From Rhodanobacter humi (lineage in GTDB: Bacteria > Pseudomonadota > Gammaproteobacteria > Xanthomonadales > Rhodanobacteraceae): a stretch of DNA of 64,000 bases. This document shows, in pieces, positions 27,983 to 37,440 of this stretch; within the stretch, counting starts at the first letter, position 1; the number at the start of each line of letters is the position of its first letter. The DNA is taken from contig NZ_JBGBPY010000001.1 in the NCBI RefSeq assembly GCF_041107455.1, forward strand, positions 2,790,001-2,854,000, read 5' to 3'. The position numbers were made by a program, and so were the translations under genes. The notes beneath the pieces are model-generated. The model was given only the letters and a program-made list of their open reading frames with translations, did no database searches and was not told where the DNA came from.

Positions 27983-28098
27983 GTCGGGGCTCCGGTAGAT
28001 TGCAGATGGCCGCAGCGGCGGCCGGAACCGCGCATTGTCCTGCCCGTCCGGAGGGGATGCAAATTACACTGCGGACTTTCCGCGGCGGGGGAAGCACC

Positions 28099-28755
28099 AT
28101 GGCTACCGGTCTCGTGCTGTACGGCTACTGGCGCTCCAGCGCCGCCTATCGCGTGCGCATCGCCCTGGCGCTGAAGGGCCTGGCCTGGGAAAACCGTGTC
28201 GTGCACCTGGTGAAGGATGGCGGCCAGCAGCACGCGGCGGACTACGCGGCGATGAACCCGCAGCAGCTGGTGCCCAGCCTGCGCGACGGCGAGCGGGTGC
28301 TGACGCAGTCGCTGGCGATCATGGAATACCTGGAGGAAACCCGTCCGGAGCCGCCGCTGTTGCCGGCCGACGCGCGCGGCCGCGCACGGGTGCGCTCGCT
28401 GGCGCAGTTGGTCGCCTGCGACATCCACCCGCTGGGCAACCTGCGCGTGCTGCAGTACCTGGAGCGCGAACTGGGCGTCGGCGAGGCGCAGCGCGGCGCA
28501 TGGTCGCGGCACTGGATCGCCACCGGCTTCGCCGCGCTGGAGGCCATGCTGGCCGGCAACGCGGCCACCGGCCGCTACTGCCACGGCGACACGCCGGGAC
28601 TGGCCGATGCCTGCCTGGTGCCGCAGCTGTACAACGCGCGGCGCTGGAAGCTGCCGCTGGACGACTACCCCACCATCGTCCGCATCGACGCCGCCTGCCA
28701 CGAGCTGGAGGCGTTCCGCGTCGCCGCACCCGAGGCGCAGCCCGACGCGCTATGA
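28099..28755 (+). CDS. maiA: Zeta-class glutathione transferase / maleylacetoacetate isomerase
   Basis: A 218-residue glutathione transferase. The N-terminal motif YWRSSAAYRVRIALALKGL contains the SSxxxRVRIAL signature of the zeta class, and NPQQLVPSL and TQSLAIMEYLEE complete the thioredoxin-like glutathione site. The C-terminal helical domain contains DIHPLGNLRVLQYL, typical of maleylacetoacetate isomerase in tyrosine degradation. No other tyrosine-pathway gene is near, so another zeta-class GST role stays possible. It is divergent from pgk. Confidence 0.88.
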   Translation: MATGLVLYGYWRSSAAYRVRIALALKGLAWENRVVHLVKDGGQQHAADYAAMNPQQLVPSLRDGERVLTQSLAIMEYLEETRPEPPLLPADARGRARVRSLAQLVACDIHPLGNLRVLQYLERELGVGEAQRGAWSRHWIATGFAALEAMLAGNAATGRYCHGDTPGLADACLVPQLYNARRWKLPLDDYPTIVRIDAACHELEAFRVAAPEAQPDAL

Positions 28756-28910
28756 CGGCGCGCGTACCAGCAGCACGTCGCAGGGCGCGGCCGGTACCAC
28801 CCGGCGCGCGGTGCCGCCCGGGTCGCGGCGCATGCACCACGTGCAACGCGGCCTGCCATTGCGCGACCAACTGCACGGCGCGGACGAGAGGGCGGCGGCG
28901 GTCATGCAAA
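28750..28910 (-). pseudogene. Remnant of a universal stress protein (UspA) gene
   Basis: Two frames on the minus strand hold the two ends of a UspA domain. Frame one starts ATG 28907-28909 and reads RAVQLVAQWQAALHVVHAP, like the first strand-helix of UspA. The adjacent frame then reads GGTARRVVPAAPCDVLLVRAP and ends at TAG 28750-28752, the typical UspA C-terminus. About 80 residues of the middle are absent. This looks like a gene cut down by internal deletion with a frame change. From 28911 to the next gene at 29102 I see nothing coding and no clear promoter. Confidence 0.55.
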
Positions 28911-29101
28911 CACTCCGGCGGCGGTGTGCCCGACTATAGGCAGCCCGGACGACGGACGCCAAGCCTGTGCCGGTGCACCGCTTTGCCGGCGCCTTGCAGC
29001 GGCTTGTAGACTCCAAGGGATGCGCGTCTTGCCGCTGCCACCTGCGTCGCCACGGGTGGCGCGATGTGCCGCGCGCCGCCTTTTCCTGCCATGGAGGCCT
29101 G

Positions 29102-31980
29102 ATGCCCCACGACGTCGTTCCGCTCGTCCTGCTCTGCCTGCCGTTCGCGGGTGGCGTGCTGGCGTGGCGGCTGCGGCGTCGGCAGGCGGTCACCTGGCTG
29201 GCGATCGGCGTGGCGGCGCTGGCCTTGGCGCTCGCCCTGGCGGTGCGTCCCTGGCTGGCCGGTGGCGCGGTGCTGCGCACCGTGGTGCCGTGGCTACCCT
29301 CGCTGGGGCTGGACCTGGTGTTGCGGGTGGACGGACTGGCCTGGCTGTTCCTGCTGCTGATCTGCGGCATCGGTCTGCTGGTGGCGGTGTACGCGCGCTA
29401 CTACATGCCGGCCGAAGACCCGCTGGGCCGCTTCTACGGCCTGCTGCTGGCCTTCATGGGCGCGATGGTCGGCGTGGTGACCGCGGGCAACGTGGTGCAA
29501 CTGGCGTTCTTCTGGGAGCTGACCAGCCTGCTCTCGTTCCTGCTGATCGGCTACTGGAACCAGGGCGCCTCGGCGCGCGAAGGCGCGCGCACCGCGCTGA
29601 TCGTCACCGCGGGCGGCGGCCTGTGCCTGTTCGCTGGAGTGCTGCTGCTGGGCCACATCGCGGGCAGCTATGACCTGGACGTGATCCTAGCCGCCGGCGC
29701 GGCGATCCGCGCCAGCGCGCTGTACACGCCGATGCTGGTGCTCGTCGCGCTGGGCGCGCTGACCAAGAGCGCGCAGTTCCCGTTCCACTTCTGGCTGCCG
29801 CAGGCGATGTCGGCGCCCACGCCGGTGTCGGCCTTCCTGCACTCGGCGACCATGGTGAAGGCCGGCGTGTTCCTGCTGCTGCGGCTGTGGCCGGTGCTGG
29901 CCGGCACCGAGGCCTGGTTCTGGATCATCGGCGGCGCGGGGCTCGCCAGCCTGCTGTTGGGCGCGGCCGCGGCGGTGTTCCAGCAGGACCTGAAGGCCGT
30001 GCTGGCCTATTCCACGATCAGCCACTTGGGCCTCATCACGATGCTGCTGGGCCTGGGCAGCGCGCTGGGCGCGGTGGCGGCGATCTTCCACATCGTCAAC
30101 CACGCCACTTTCAAGGCCTCGCTGTTCATGGCCGCGGGTGCGGTGGACCACGAGACCGGCACCCGCGACCTGCGCCGCCTGGGCGGCTTGCGCCGGGTCA
30201 TGCCGATCACCGCGACGCTGGCGCTGGTGGCCAGCGCGGCGATGGCCGGGGTGCCGCTGCTCAACGGCTTCCTGTCCAAGGAAATGTTCTTCGCGGTGAC
30301 GCTGTCCACCCACCGCGGGGTGGCGATGGATGTGCTGGTGGCGGGCCTGGCGGTGCTGGCCAGCATGTTCTCGGTGATCTACTCGCTGCGTTTCGCGGTG
30401 GGCGTGTTCCTCGGCCGTCCGCGCGGCGCGCTGCCGCGCACGCCGCACGAGCCGCCGCGCTGGATGCGGCTGCCGATCGGCCTGCTGGTCCTGGCCTGCG
30501 TGCTGGTGGGCGTGCTGCCGGCGCGGGTGATCGGCCCCACCCGGACCTCGCCGCGGGCGCGGTGCTGGGCACGGCGCTGCCGGCGTTCGACCTGGCGGTG
30601 TGGCATGGCTTCACCACACCGCTGCTGATGAGCGCGCTGGCCTTTGCCGGCGGCTGCGCGGCCTGGGCCGGGCTGCGCGGCTGGTTCGCGCGAGGCGAGA
30701 CATTGCCGCTGCCGGGCCGCTTCGGCGCGCAGCGGCTGTTCGAGCGCGTGCTGGCGCTGGTCACTTCCAGCCTGCCGCACGCGCTGGAGCCGGCGTATTC
30801 CGGCCGCCGCCTGCAACCGCAACTGCTGCTGATCGTGCTGGCCGCGGCGCTGGCCGCCGGGCTGGCGATGTACGGGACGCCGATGCGCTTCGGCTTGCGC
30901 GCCTCCGCCGTGGACCCGGCCTTTGCGCTGCTGTGGCTGCTGGGCGCGGTCTGCGTGGTGGGCGCGGTGCGGCTGGCGAAGTTCCACCGGCTGGCGGCGC
31001 TGGTGCTCGTCGGCGGGGTGGGGCTGGTGTCCTGCGTGAGCTTCGTGTGGCTTTCCGCGCCCGACCTCGCCGCCACCCAGTTGCTGGTGGAAGCGGTGAC
31101 CACCATCGTGATCCTGCTGGGCCTGCGCTGGTTGCCCAAGCGCGTCGCCGGCTTGTCGCCCGATCCGGCGCTGGCGCGCTGGCGCCGCTACCGCGACGGC
31201 GTGGTGGCGGTGGGTGCGGGTCTGGGGCTGGCGGCGCTGGCCTACGCGGCGATGCTGCATCCGGTGGCCGACTCGGCCTCGCACTTCTACCTGGAGAAAG
31301 CCTTGAGCGAGGGCGGCGGGCGCAACGTGGTCAACGTGATCCTGGTGGATTTCCGCGGCTTCGACACCTTGGGCGAGATCACCGTGCTGGCGATCGTGGC
31401 GCTGAGCGTGTTCGCGCTGCTGCGCCGCTTCCGCCCGGCGGTCGAGAGCGTGGGCGCGCCGATGCAGCAGCGCCTGCAGGCGGCCACGCGCGAGGACGGC
31501 TACGACGCCGGACGAGCCGACTACCTGCGCATCCCCGGCCTGATCGTGCAGTTGATGGCGCCGGTGATCGTGCTGTTCGGCGTGCACCTGTTCCTGCGCG
31601 GACACGACCTGCCCGGCGGCGGCTTTGCCGCCGGCATCACGGTGTCGGTGGCGCTGGTGCTGCTGTACATGGCGCGCGGCGCACGTTGGGTGGAGACGCG
31701 GCTGAAGGTGGCGCCGCTGCGCTGGATCGGCCTGGGCCTGCTGCTGGCGCTGGCGACCGGGCTGGGCGCGTTGGCGTTCGGCCATCCGTTCCTCAGCTCG
31801 CACTCGCGCCACGCGACACTGCCGCTCGTGGGCGAGCTGCCGCTGGCCAGCGCGCTGCTGTTCGACCTCGGCGTGTTCGGCGTGGTGGTGGGCGCCACGT
31901 CGCTGATGCTGGTGGCGCTGGCCCACCAGTCGCTGCGCCGGCCGCGGCCGCTGCCCGATGCCGACGCGGAGGGCGGCTGA
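29102..31980 (+). pseudogene. mrpA: Mrp/Pha antiporter subunit A fused to B, interrupted by a frameshift
   Basis: Large membrane subunit of a Na+/K+-H+ antiporter, related to NuoL. Frame one from ATG 29102 gives about 480 residues with FFWELTSLLSFLLIGYWNQG, FPFHFWLPQAMSAPTPVSAFLHSATMVKAG and LAYSTISHLGL, then loses family character after VLPARVIGP near 30535. The family sequence resumes in the next frame (DLAAGAVLGTALP onward), continuing to a C-terminal MrpB part (YLRIPGLIVQLMAPVIVLFGVHLFLRGHDLPGGGF). One missing C in CCCCACCCGG would explain it. The downstream ATG overlaps the stop at 31980, so the operon is otherwise intact. Either a real mutation or a sequencing error. Confidence 0.85.
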
Positions 31981-32318
31981 TGGAACTGGTGCTGGCGCTG
32001 GCCATCGGCGTGCTGGGCGGCGGCGGCGTGTGGCTGCTGCTGCGCCCGCGCACGTTCCAGGTGATCATGGGGCTGAGCCTGTTGTCCTATGCGGTGAACC
32101 TGTTCATCTTCTGCGTCGGCGGGCTGCGCCGCGGCGCCGACCCGGTGCTGCGCGCGGGCGCGGCGCTGGCCGATTACGCCGACCCGTTGCCGCAGGCGCT
32201 GGTGCTCACCGCCATCGTGATCGGCTTCGCCACCACCGCGCTGTTCCTGGTGGTGCTGCTGGCCTCGCGCGGGCTCACCGGCAGCGACCACGTCGACGGC
32301 AAGGACGGTGCGCCGTGA
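31980..32318 (+). CDS. mrpC: Mrp/Pha antiporter subunit C
   Basis: A 112-residue, three-helix NuoK-like subunit. LRPRTFQVIMGLSLLSYAVNLFIFCVGGL and DPLPQALVLTAIVIGFATTALFLVVL match MrpC/MnhC, including the family ALVLTAIVIG stretch. It overlaps mrpA by one base (TGATG) and mrpD by four. Confidence 0.94.
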   Translation: MELVLALAIGVLGGGGVWLLLRPRTFQVIMGLSLLSYAVNLFIFCVGGLRRGADPVLRAGAALADYADPLPQALVLTAIVIGFATTALFLVVLLASRGLTGSDHVDGKDGAP

Positions 32319-33859
32319 ACGCGCACCTGCTCGCCGGGCCGATCCTGTTGCCGCTGGCCGCAGCCGCCCTGCAGCTGCTGCTGGGCGAACGCCGCCGCGG
32401 CGCGGCCAGCGCGCTGGGCGTGCTGTCGTGCGTGGGCCTGCTGGGTTTCGCGCTGGCGCTGCTGGCCGCGGTGGGCGACGGCACGACGCTGGTGTACCGC
32501 ATCGGCGGCTGGCCGGCGCGCTTCGGCATCGTGCTGGTGGCCGACCGGCTGTCGGTGCTGATGCTGCTGCTCACCGCGGTGCTGGCGCTGGCGCTGCTGC
32601 CCGGGGTGCTGGGCCGCTGGCGGCGGCCGGGCAGCGCGCTGCAGCCGCTGGCCCAGTTCCTCCTGATGGGCCTGAACGGCAGTTTCCTCACCGGCGACCT
32701 GTTCAACCTGTTCGTGTTCTTCGAGGTGCTGCTGGCGGCCTCGTACGGGCTGGCGCTGCACCGGCCCGGCGCGCAGCGGATCAGCGCGGGACTGCATTAC
32801 ATCGCGATCAACCTGCTGGCCTCGCTGCTGTTCCTGGTCGGCGTGAGCCTGATCTTCGGCGTCACCGGCACGCTGAACATGGCGGCGCTGGCGCAACTGG
32901 TGCCGCAGGTGCAGGCCAACACCCGCGCGCTGCTGCATGCCGGCGCGGCGATCCTGGGCGTGGCCTTCCTGGTGAAGGCGGCGATGTGGCCGCTGGGCTT
33001 CTGGTTGCCGCGCAGCTACGCCGCCGCGCCGCCGGCGGTGGCGGCGATGTTCGCGGTGATGACCAAGGTGGGCGTGTACGTGCTGCTGCGGCTCAGCCTG
33101 CTGCTGTTCGGCGCCGGCGCCGGCGCGGCCTCGGCAGGGTTCGGCGGCGACTGGCTGCTGTGGGGCGGCGCGGCCACGGTGGCGATGGGCGTGGTGGGCA
33201 TGCTGGGCGCGCGCGAGCTGGGCCGGCTGGCCGGCTACAACGTGCTGGTGTCCTCGGGCAGCCTGCTCGGCGCCATCGGCGTGGGCCGGCCCGCGGTGAT
33301 CGCCGGCGCGCTGGCCTACCTCGTGGTCTCCACCCTGGCGGTGGCGGCGTTCTTCCTGCTGGCCGGCCTGCTCGCGCCGCGCGAGGACGCCGAGGAGGTG
33401 CCGCTGCTCGAACCCTACGACCCGGGCGGCCTCGCGCTGTACGCCGACGAGGACGAGAGCCGGCCCACCTTGCCGGCGCCGGTGCGGCTGCTGGCGGGCG
33501 GCTTCCTCGTCGCCGCGCTGCTGCTGGCGGGCTTGCCGCCGCTGTCGGGCTTCCTGGCCAAGTTCGCGCTGCTGGCGCCGCTGGCCGGCGCGGGGCCGGG
33601 GGCGACGGTGCTGTTCGCGCTGATCGTGGCAGCGGGGCTGGGCACGGTGATCGCGATGTGCCGGGTGGGCATCCAGATCTTCTGGGAGGGCGAATGGGTG
33701 TTTCCGCCGATCCGCACCGGTGCGGTGACCTCGGTGGCGATCCTGTTGGGACTGTGCCTGCTGCTGACCGTGCTGGCCGATGCGCCGATGCGTTACCTGC
33801 AGGCTACGGCGGCGCAGTTGCACGCGCCGGCCGCCTACATCCGGGCGGTGCTGCCGTGA
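32315..33859 (+). CDS. mrpD: Mrp/Pha antiporter subunit D
   Basis: A 514-residue NuoM/N-like proton-translocating subunit with about fourteen helices. It contains DLFNLFVFFEVLLAASYGLALH (Glu in the fifth helix), FLVKAAMWPLGFWLPRSYAAAPPAVAAMFAVMTKVGVY with the key lysines, and LPPLSGFLAKFALL. GTG start at 32315 in a GTGA overlap with mrpC. An acidic loop (EDAEEVPLLEPYDPGG) is near residue 360. Confidence 0.95.
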   Translation: MNAHLLAGPILLPLAAAALQLLLGERRRGAASALGVLSCVGLLGFALALLAAVGDGTTLVYRIGGWPARFGIVLVADRLSVLMLLLTAVLALALLPGVLGRWRRPGSALQPLAQFLLMGLNGSFLTGDLFNLFVFFEVLLAASYGLALHRPGAQRISAGLHYIAINLLASLLFLVGVSLIFGVTGTLNMAALAQLVPQVQANTRALLHAGAAILGVAFLVKAAMWPLGFWLPRSYAAAPPAVAAMFAVMTKVGVYVLLRLSLLLFGAGAGAASAGFGGDWLLWGGAATVAMGVVGMLGARELGRLAGYNVLVSSGSLLGAIGVGRPAVIAGALAYLVVSTLAVAAFFLLAGLLAPREDAEEVPLLEPYDPGGLALYADEDESRPTLPAPVRLLAGGFLVAALLLAGLPPLSGFLAKFALLAPLAGAGPGATVLFALIVAAGLGTVIAMCRVGIQIFWEGEWVFPPIRTGAVTSVAILLGLCLLLTVLADAPMRYLQATAAQLHAPAAYIRAVLP

Positions 33860-34341
33860 GGCGCTGGCTGCCGCACCCGCTGATGGCCGGCTTCCTGCTG
33901 CTGGTGTGGCTGCTCCTGCAACGCAGCCTGGCGCCGGGCAGTTGGCTGCTGGGCGGCGCACTGGCACTGGGCCTGGCGTGGGCCTTCGGCAAGCTGCAGC
34001 CGCCACGCGCGCGCCTGCGTCGGGCCTGGCTGCTGCTGCCGCTGGCGCTGCGGGTGGTGCACGACATCGTGCGCTCCAATCTCGCGGTGGCCAGGGTGGT
34101 GCTGGGCCCGCGCCGGCATGCGCGCGCCGGCTTCGTGGCGATCCCGCTGGAACTGGCCGACCCGTATGGGCTGGCCTTGCTGGCCTGCATCGTCACCTCC
34201 ACCCCGGGCACGATCTGGGTGGACCACGATCCGGCGCGCGGGGTGCTGCTGATCCACGTGCTCGACCTGGTGGACGAGGCCAGCTGGGTCGAGACCATCA
34301 AGCGCCGCTATGAGCGGCCGCTGCTGGAGGTTTTCCAATGA
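33856..34341 (+). CDS. mrpE: Mrp/Pha antiporter subunit E
   Basis: A 161-residue subunit with two or three N-terminal helices and a cytoplasmic domain. RVVHDIVRSNLAVARVVL, GFVAIPLELADPYGLALLACIVTSTPGTIWV and LLIHVLDLVDEASWVETIKRRYERPLLEVF are the MrpE pattern. GTG start at 33856 overlapping the mrpD stop. Confidence 0.94.
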   Translation: MRRWLPHPLMAGFLLLVWLLLQRSLAPGSWLLGGALALGLAWAFGKLQPPRARLRRAWLLLPLALRVVHDIVRSNLAVARVVLGPRRHARAGFVAIPLELADPYGLALLACIVTSTPGTIWVDHDPARGVLLIHVLDLVDEASWVETIKRRYERPLLEVFQ

Positions 34342-34619
34342 GCCATGCGTTTCTCGGCGCGGCGCTGGTGATCGCGCAACTGCTGCTGGTGCTGGGCATG
34401 GCCTGCGCGCTGCTGCGCATGCTGCGCGGCCCGCGCGCGCAGGACCGGGTGCTGGCGCTGGATGCGTTCTACGTCAACGCGATGCTGTTGCTGCTGGCGG
34501 TGGGCCTGCGCAGCGACAGCGTGCTGTACGTGGAGTCGGCGATGATCATCGCGCTGCTGGGTTTCGCCGGCACCCTGGCGTTCGCCAAGTTCCTGCTGCG
34601 CGGCGAGGTGATCGAATGA
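34338..34619 (+). CDS. mrpF: Mrp/Pha antiporter subunit F
   Basis: A 93-residue, three-helix subunit. LRMLRGPRAQDRVLALDAFYVNAMLLLLAVG and the end helix with ALLGFAGTLAFAKFLLRGEVIE match MrpF (family RGPs..DRv.alD). It overlaps both neighbours by four bases. Confidence 0.93.
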   Translation: MSHAFLGAALVIAQLLLVLGMACALLRMLRGPRAQDRVLALDAFYVNAMLLLLAVGLRSDSVLYVESAMIIALLGFAGTLAFAKFLLRGEVIE

Positions 34620-34975
34620 GCCTGGTCGATGTCCTGCCGCCGTGGGCGGCCGTGCTGGTGGGGGTGCTGGTGCTGCTGGGCGCGGGCTTTGCCTGCGTGG
34701 GCTCGCTGGGGCTGCTGCGACTGCGCGATTTCTACCAGCGCGTGCATGCCCCCACCCTGGGCAGCACGCTGGGCACGTTCTTCATGGTGGCGGCCTGCGT
34801 GGCGGGGTTCTCGCTGGCGCAGGGGCGCCCGGCGCTGCAGGTGCTGCTGATCGGCGTGTTCCTCACCCTGACCACGCCGATCACCCTGATGCTGCTGGTG
34901 CGCGCGGCGCTGTACCGTGACCGCGTCGAGGACGGCCAGCAAATGCCGCCGCCCGCGCCCGGCGACGAGGGCTAG
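34616..34975 (+). CDS. mrpG: Mrp/Pha antiporter subunit G
   Basis: A 119-residue, three-helix subunit with GLLRLRDFYQRVHAPTLGSTLGTFFMV and FLTLTTPITLMLLVRAALYR, as in MrpG (RLPDFYxRxHA). It is the last gene of the operon. Its stop overlaps the stop region of the convergent pilU gene by four bases, with no terminator between them. Confidence 0.93.
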   Translation: MSLVDVLPPWAAVLVGVLVLLGAGFACVGSLGLLRLRDFYQRVHAPTLGSTLGTFFMVAACVAGFSLAQGRPALQVLLIGVFLTLTTPITLMLLVRAALYRDRVEDGQQMPPPAPGDEG

Positions 34976-36099
34976 AACCCCATGCCGTAGGGATCGTTGC
35001 TGCCGCCCATCAGCGCGTTGCTGTCCGAGCCGTTGCCGCCGCCTTCGGCGAGGCGGATCTTCAGCGCCAGGCCGTCGCGCGAGTCGGCCTTGTTGAGCGC
35101 CTCCTCCAGCTCGATGCGGCCTTCCTTGTAGAGCCGGTACAGCGATTGGTCGAAGGTCTGCATGCCGTCCTGCAGGCTGCGGTCCATCGCCTCCTTCACT
35201 TCGTGGATCTGGCCGCGGCGGATCATGTCGCGGATCAGCGGCGTGTTCAGCAGCACTTCCACCGCGGGCAGGCGACGAGCGTCCTTGCCCACCACCAGGC
35301 GCTGGCTGATCACCGCGCGCAGGTTGAGCGCGAGGTTCATCAGCACGTTCTTGTGCGCCGATTCGGGGAAGAAGTTGAGGATGCGCTCCAGCGTCTGGTC
35401 GGCGTTGTTGGAGTGCAGCGTGGCCAGGCACAGATGGCCGGTCTCGGAGAACGAGATCGCCGCCTCCATGGTGTCGGTGTCGCGGATCTCGCCGATCATG
35501 ATCACGTCCGGCGCCTCGCGCATCGCGTTCTTCAGCGCCTCGTGGTAGGTGTGCGTGTCCAGCCCCACCTCGCGCTGGTTGACGATGGAGCGCTTGTGCC
35601 GGTGCAGGTATTCGATCGGGTCCTCGATGGTGAGGATGTGGCCCGCGGAGTTGGTGTTGCGGTGGTCGATCATCGAGGCCAGCGTGGTCGACTTGCCCGA
35701 GCCAGTGGCGCCCACCACCAGGATCAGCCCGCGCGGCTCCATGATCAGCTCGCGGAAGATCGGCGGCAGCTGCAGCTGCTCGACGTTGGGGATCTCGCTC
35801 TTGATCGCGCGGATCACCATGCCCACTTCGCCGCGCTGCTTGAACACGTTGATGCGGAAGCGCCCGGCTTCCTTCACCGCCAGCGCCATGTTGAGCTCGA
35901 GGTCGCGCTCGAACTGCGGCACCTGGCCCTCGTCCATCAGCGAGTAGGCGATCTTCTTCACCATGCCGCCCGGAAGCCCGGTATTGCCGAGCGGGTAGAG
36001 CTTGCCCTCGACCTTGATGTTCACCGGAGCGCCGGTGGACAGGAACATGTCCGAGGCGCCCTTGTCGACCATCAGCTTGAGGAAGTAACCGATATCCAC
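34972..36099 (-). CDS. pilU: Type IV pilus retraction ATPase PilU
   Basis: A 375-residue secretion-family ATPase assisting PilT in pilus retraction. Walker A GATGSGKST, Asp box TIEDPIEYLHRHK, Walker B APDVIMIGEIRD, His box GHLCLATLHSNN. The C-terminal tail GQIHEVKEAMDRSLQDGMQTFDQSLYRLYKEGRIELEEAL is of the PilU rather than PilT kind. Usually pilT lies next to pilU; here the upstream neighbour is an unrelated divergent lipoprotein gene, so pilT must be elsewhere. Confidence 0.93.
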   Translation of the reverse strand: MDIGYFLKLMVDKGASDMFLSTGAPVNIKVEGKLYPLGNTGLPGGMVKKIAYSLMDEGQVPQFERDLELNMALAVKEAGRFRINVFKQRGEVGMVIRAIKSEIPNVEQLQLPPIFRELIMEPRGLILVVGATGSGKSTTLASMIDHRNTNSAGHILTIEDPIEYLHRHKRSIVNQREVGLDTHTYHEALKNAMREAPDVIMIGEIRDTDTMEAAISFSETGHLCLATLHSNNADQTLERILNFFPESAHKNVLMNLALNLRAVISQRLVVGKDARRLPAVEVLLNTPLIRDMIRRGQIHEVKEAMDRSLQDGMQTFDQSLYRLYKEGRIELEEALNKADSRDGLALKIRLAEGGGNGSDSNALMGGSNDPYGMGF

Positions 36100-36181
36100 G
36101 CCGAATCCCCTATCAGTGCTCGTTGCAATGAGCGATTGTGCACGCCCACAATACGCGTAGAAGCTTAATCAGGAATGCGTG

Positions 36182-36832
36182 ATGGTGCACATCTCCCCTT
36201 CGTCGGCCGGACGTCCGATGCGCTCGCGGAAGCCCGCGCGCTGGCTGGCCTTGGCCGGACTGGTGGTTCTGGCCGGTTGCGCCAGCGTACCTCCGCCGAA
36301 CGAGGCGATGAACCTGGCGCAGTCGCAGCTGCAGGCCGCGCGTGACGCCGGCGCGGCGGACTACGACCCGGTGGACCTGGGCTTCGCCCAGGACAAGTTC
36401 CAGCAGGCGCAGGGTGCGATGGCCGCCCGCAAGTACGCGCAGGCGGCCGATCTGGCGGCCGAATCGCGGGCCGACGCCGACCTGGCGCGGGTCAAGGCCA
36501 ACCTTGGCGCGGCGCGGGCGAAGATCCAGTCCAAGATGAACGCGAACGCCGAATTGCGCGAGCAGGGCGCGCAGGCCGCCGCCGCGGCCGCCGCGGAATT
36601 CGCCAAGCCGTTGCCGATGCCGGCCACCGCCGGTTCGGCCCCCACCCCGGCCGGCGCGGGGGCGTTGCCGCCTGCCGCGCCGCTGGAGGACATGCCGGCG
36701 CCCTCGGCCTCGGTCTTGTCGGCGCCGCCGTCCGGGCAGGGCTTCCAGACCATGCCCGCGCAGCCGTCGTCGTCCGGTGCCCAAGGTTCGAACGCAACGC
36801 AGGGTTTCCAGCCCGCGGGAGGCCAGCCATGA
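36182..36832 (+). CDS. DUF4398-like outer-membrane lipoprotein
   Basis: A 216-residue protein with a lipobox LAGCAS (lipidated Cys33) after a hydrophobic signal, then AMNLAQSQLQAARDAGAADYDPVDLGFAQDKFQQAQGAMAARKYAQAADLAAESRADADLA, the DUF4398 helical repeat pattern. The C-terminal third is Pro/Ala/Ser/Gly-rich and unstructured. ATG 36182 has AGGA spaced seven bases; ATG 36215 (MRSRKPAR) is an alternative with a more usual signal length. It overlaps the next gene by four bases. Role in the envelope unknown. Confidence 0.8.
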   Translation: MVHISPSSAGRPMRSRKPARWLALAGLVVLAGCASVPPPNEAMNLAQSQLQAARDAGAADYDPVDLGFAQDKFQQAQGAMAARKYAQAADLAAESRADADLARVKANLGAARAKIQSKMNANAELREQGAQAAAAAAAEFAKPLPMPATAGSAPTPAGAGALPPAAPLEDMPAPSASVLSAPPSGQGFQTMPAQPSSSGAQGSNATQGFQPAGGQP

Positions 36833-37440
36833 AGCGCGTCGCTACTGCATTTGCGGCCGTCGCGCTGGCATTGGGCGTCATCGGCACCGCCCAGGCGCGC
36901 CGCGACGACATCGACGTCAGCCGGCTGACCGGCAACCTCAACCAGCTCGCCAGCGACCCGGTGCTGGGCAACTACGCCCAGGCCGAACAGGCGCTGGCGC
37001 GCAACGCGATCGGCCAGCTCGCGCAGGCCGATTCGAAGGAGCGGCCGCACGCGCTGTACATCGCCGAGCGGCAGGTGGACCTGGCCCGGGCTTCCGCCCA
37101 GTTGCAGGACGCCCAGGTGAAGCTGGCCCAGCTCGATCGCGAGCACGACCAGATCCAGCTGGAAAACAGCCAGCGCGAAGCCGAAACCGCACGCCGCGAA
37201 CTGGAGCGCCAGCGCCTGCAGTACCAGATGGCGCAGGAAGAGGCGCAGCGCCTGCAGGAGCAGGGCGAGGCCTATTCGCAGGCCGCCGAGCAGGCCCAGG
37301 CCGAGGCGGCCAAGGCCAAGAAGCTGGCCGAGGCGCAGAGCCGGGTGGCCCGCGCCGCCAAGCGCGAGGCCGAACTGGCCGCCAAGGCCGCCAAGGCGAT
37401 GCGTGCGCAGATGCAGCAGCAGGACAGCGGCAAGCCGTAG
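36829..37440 (+). CDS. Periplasmic coiled-coil protein paired with the DUF4398 lipoprotein
   Basis: A 203-residue protein: signal peptide MKRVATAFAAVALALGVIGTAQA, a short helical region with LNQLASDPVLGNYAQAEQALARNAIGQLAQADSKERPHALYIAERQVDLARASAQL, again DUF4398-like, then a long Glu/Gln/Arg/Ala coiled coil (about residues 105-195). In related operons such a region often continues into an OmpA peptidoglycan-binding domain; here the protein stops without it. A periplasmic structural or scaffolding role with the lipoprotein is inferred. Confidence 0.75.
   Translation: MKRVATAFAAVALALGVIGTAQARRDDIDVSRLTGNLNQLASDPVLGNYAQAEQALARNAIGQLAQADSKERPHALYIAERQVDLARASAQLQDAQVKLAQLDREHDQIQLENSQREAETARRELERQRLQYQMAQEEAQRLQEQGEAYSQAAEQAQAEAAKAKKLAEAQSRVARAAKREAELAAKAAKAMRAQMQQQDSGKP

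Noticed and set aside
28000-28098. Upstream extension of maiA
   Set aside because: The in-frame extension has no GST resemblance, and the zeta-class motif begins six residues after ATG 28099.
30530-30560. Programmed ribosomal frameshift in mrpA
   Set aside because: I see no slippery heptamer with a downstream structure typical of programmed sites. A lost C is simpler; kept only as an alternative.
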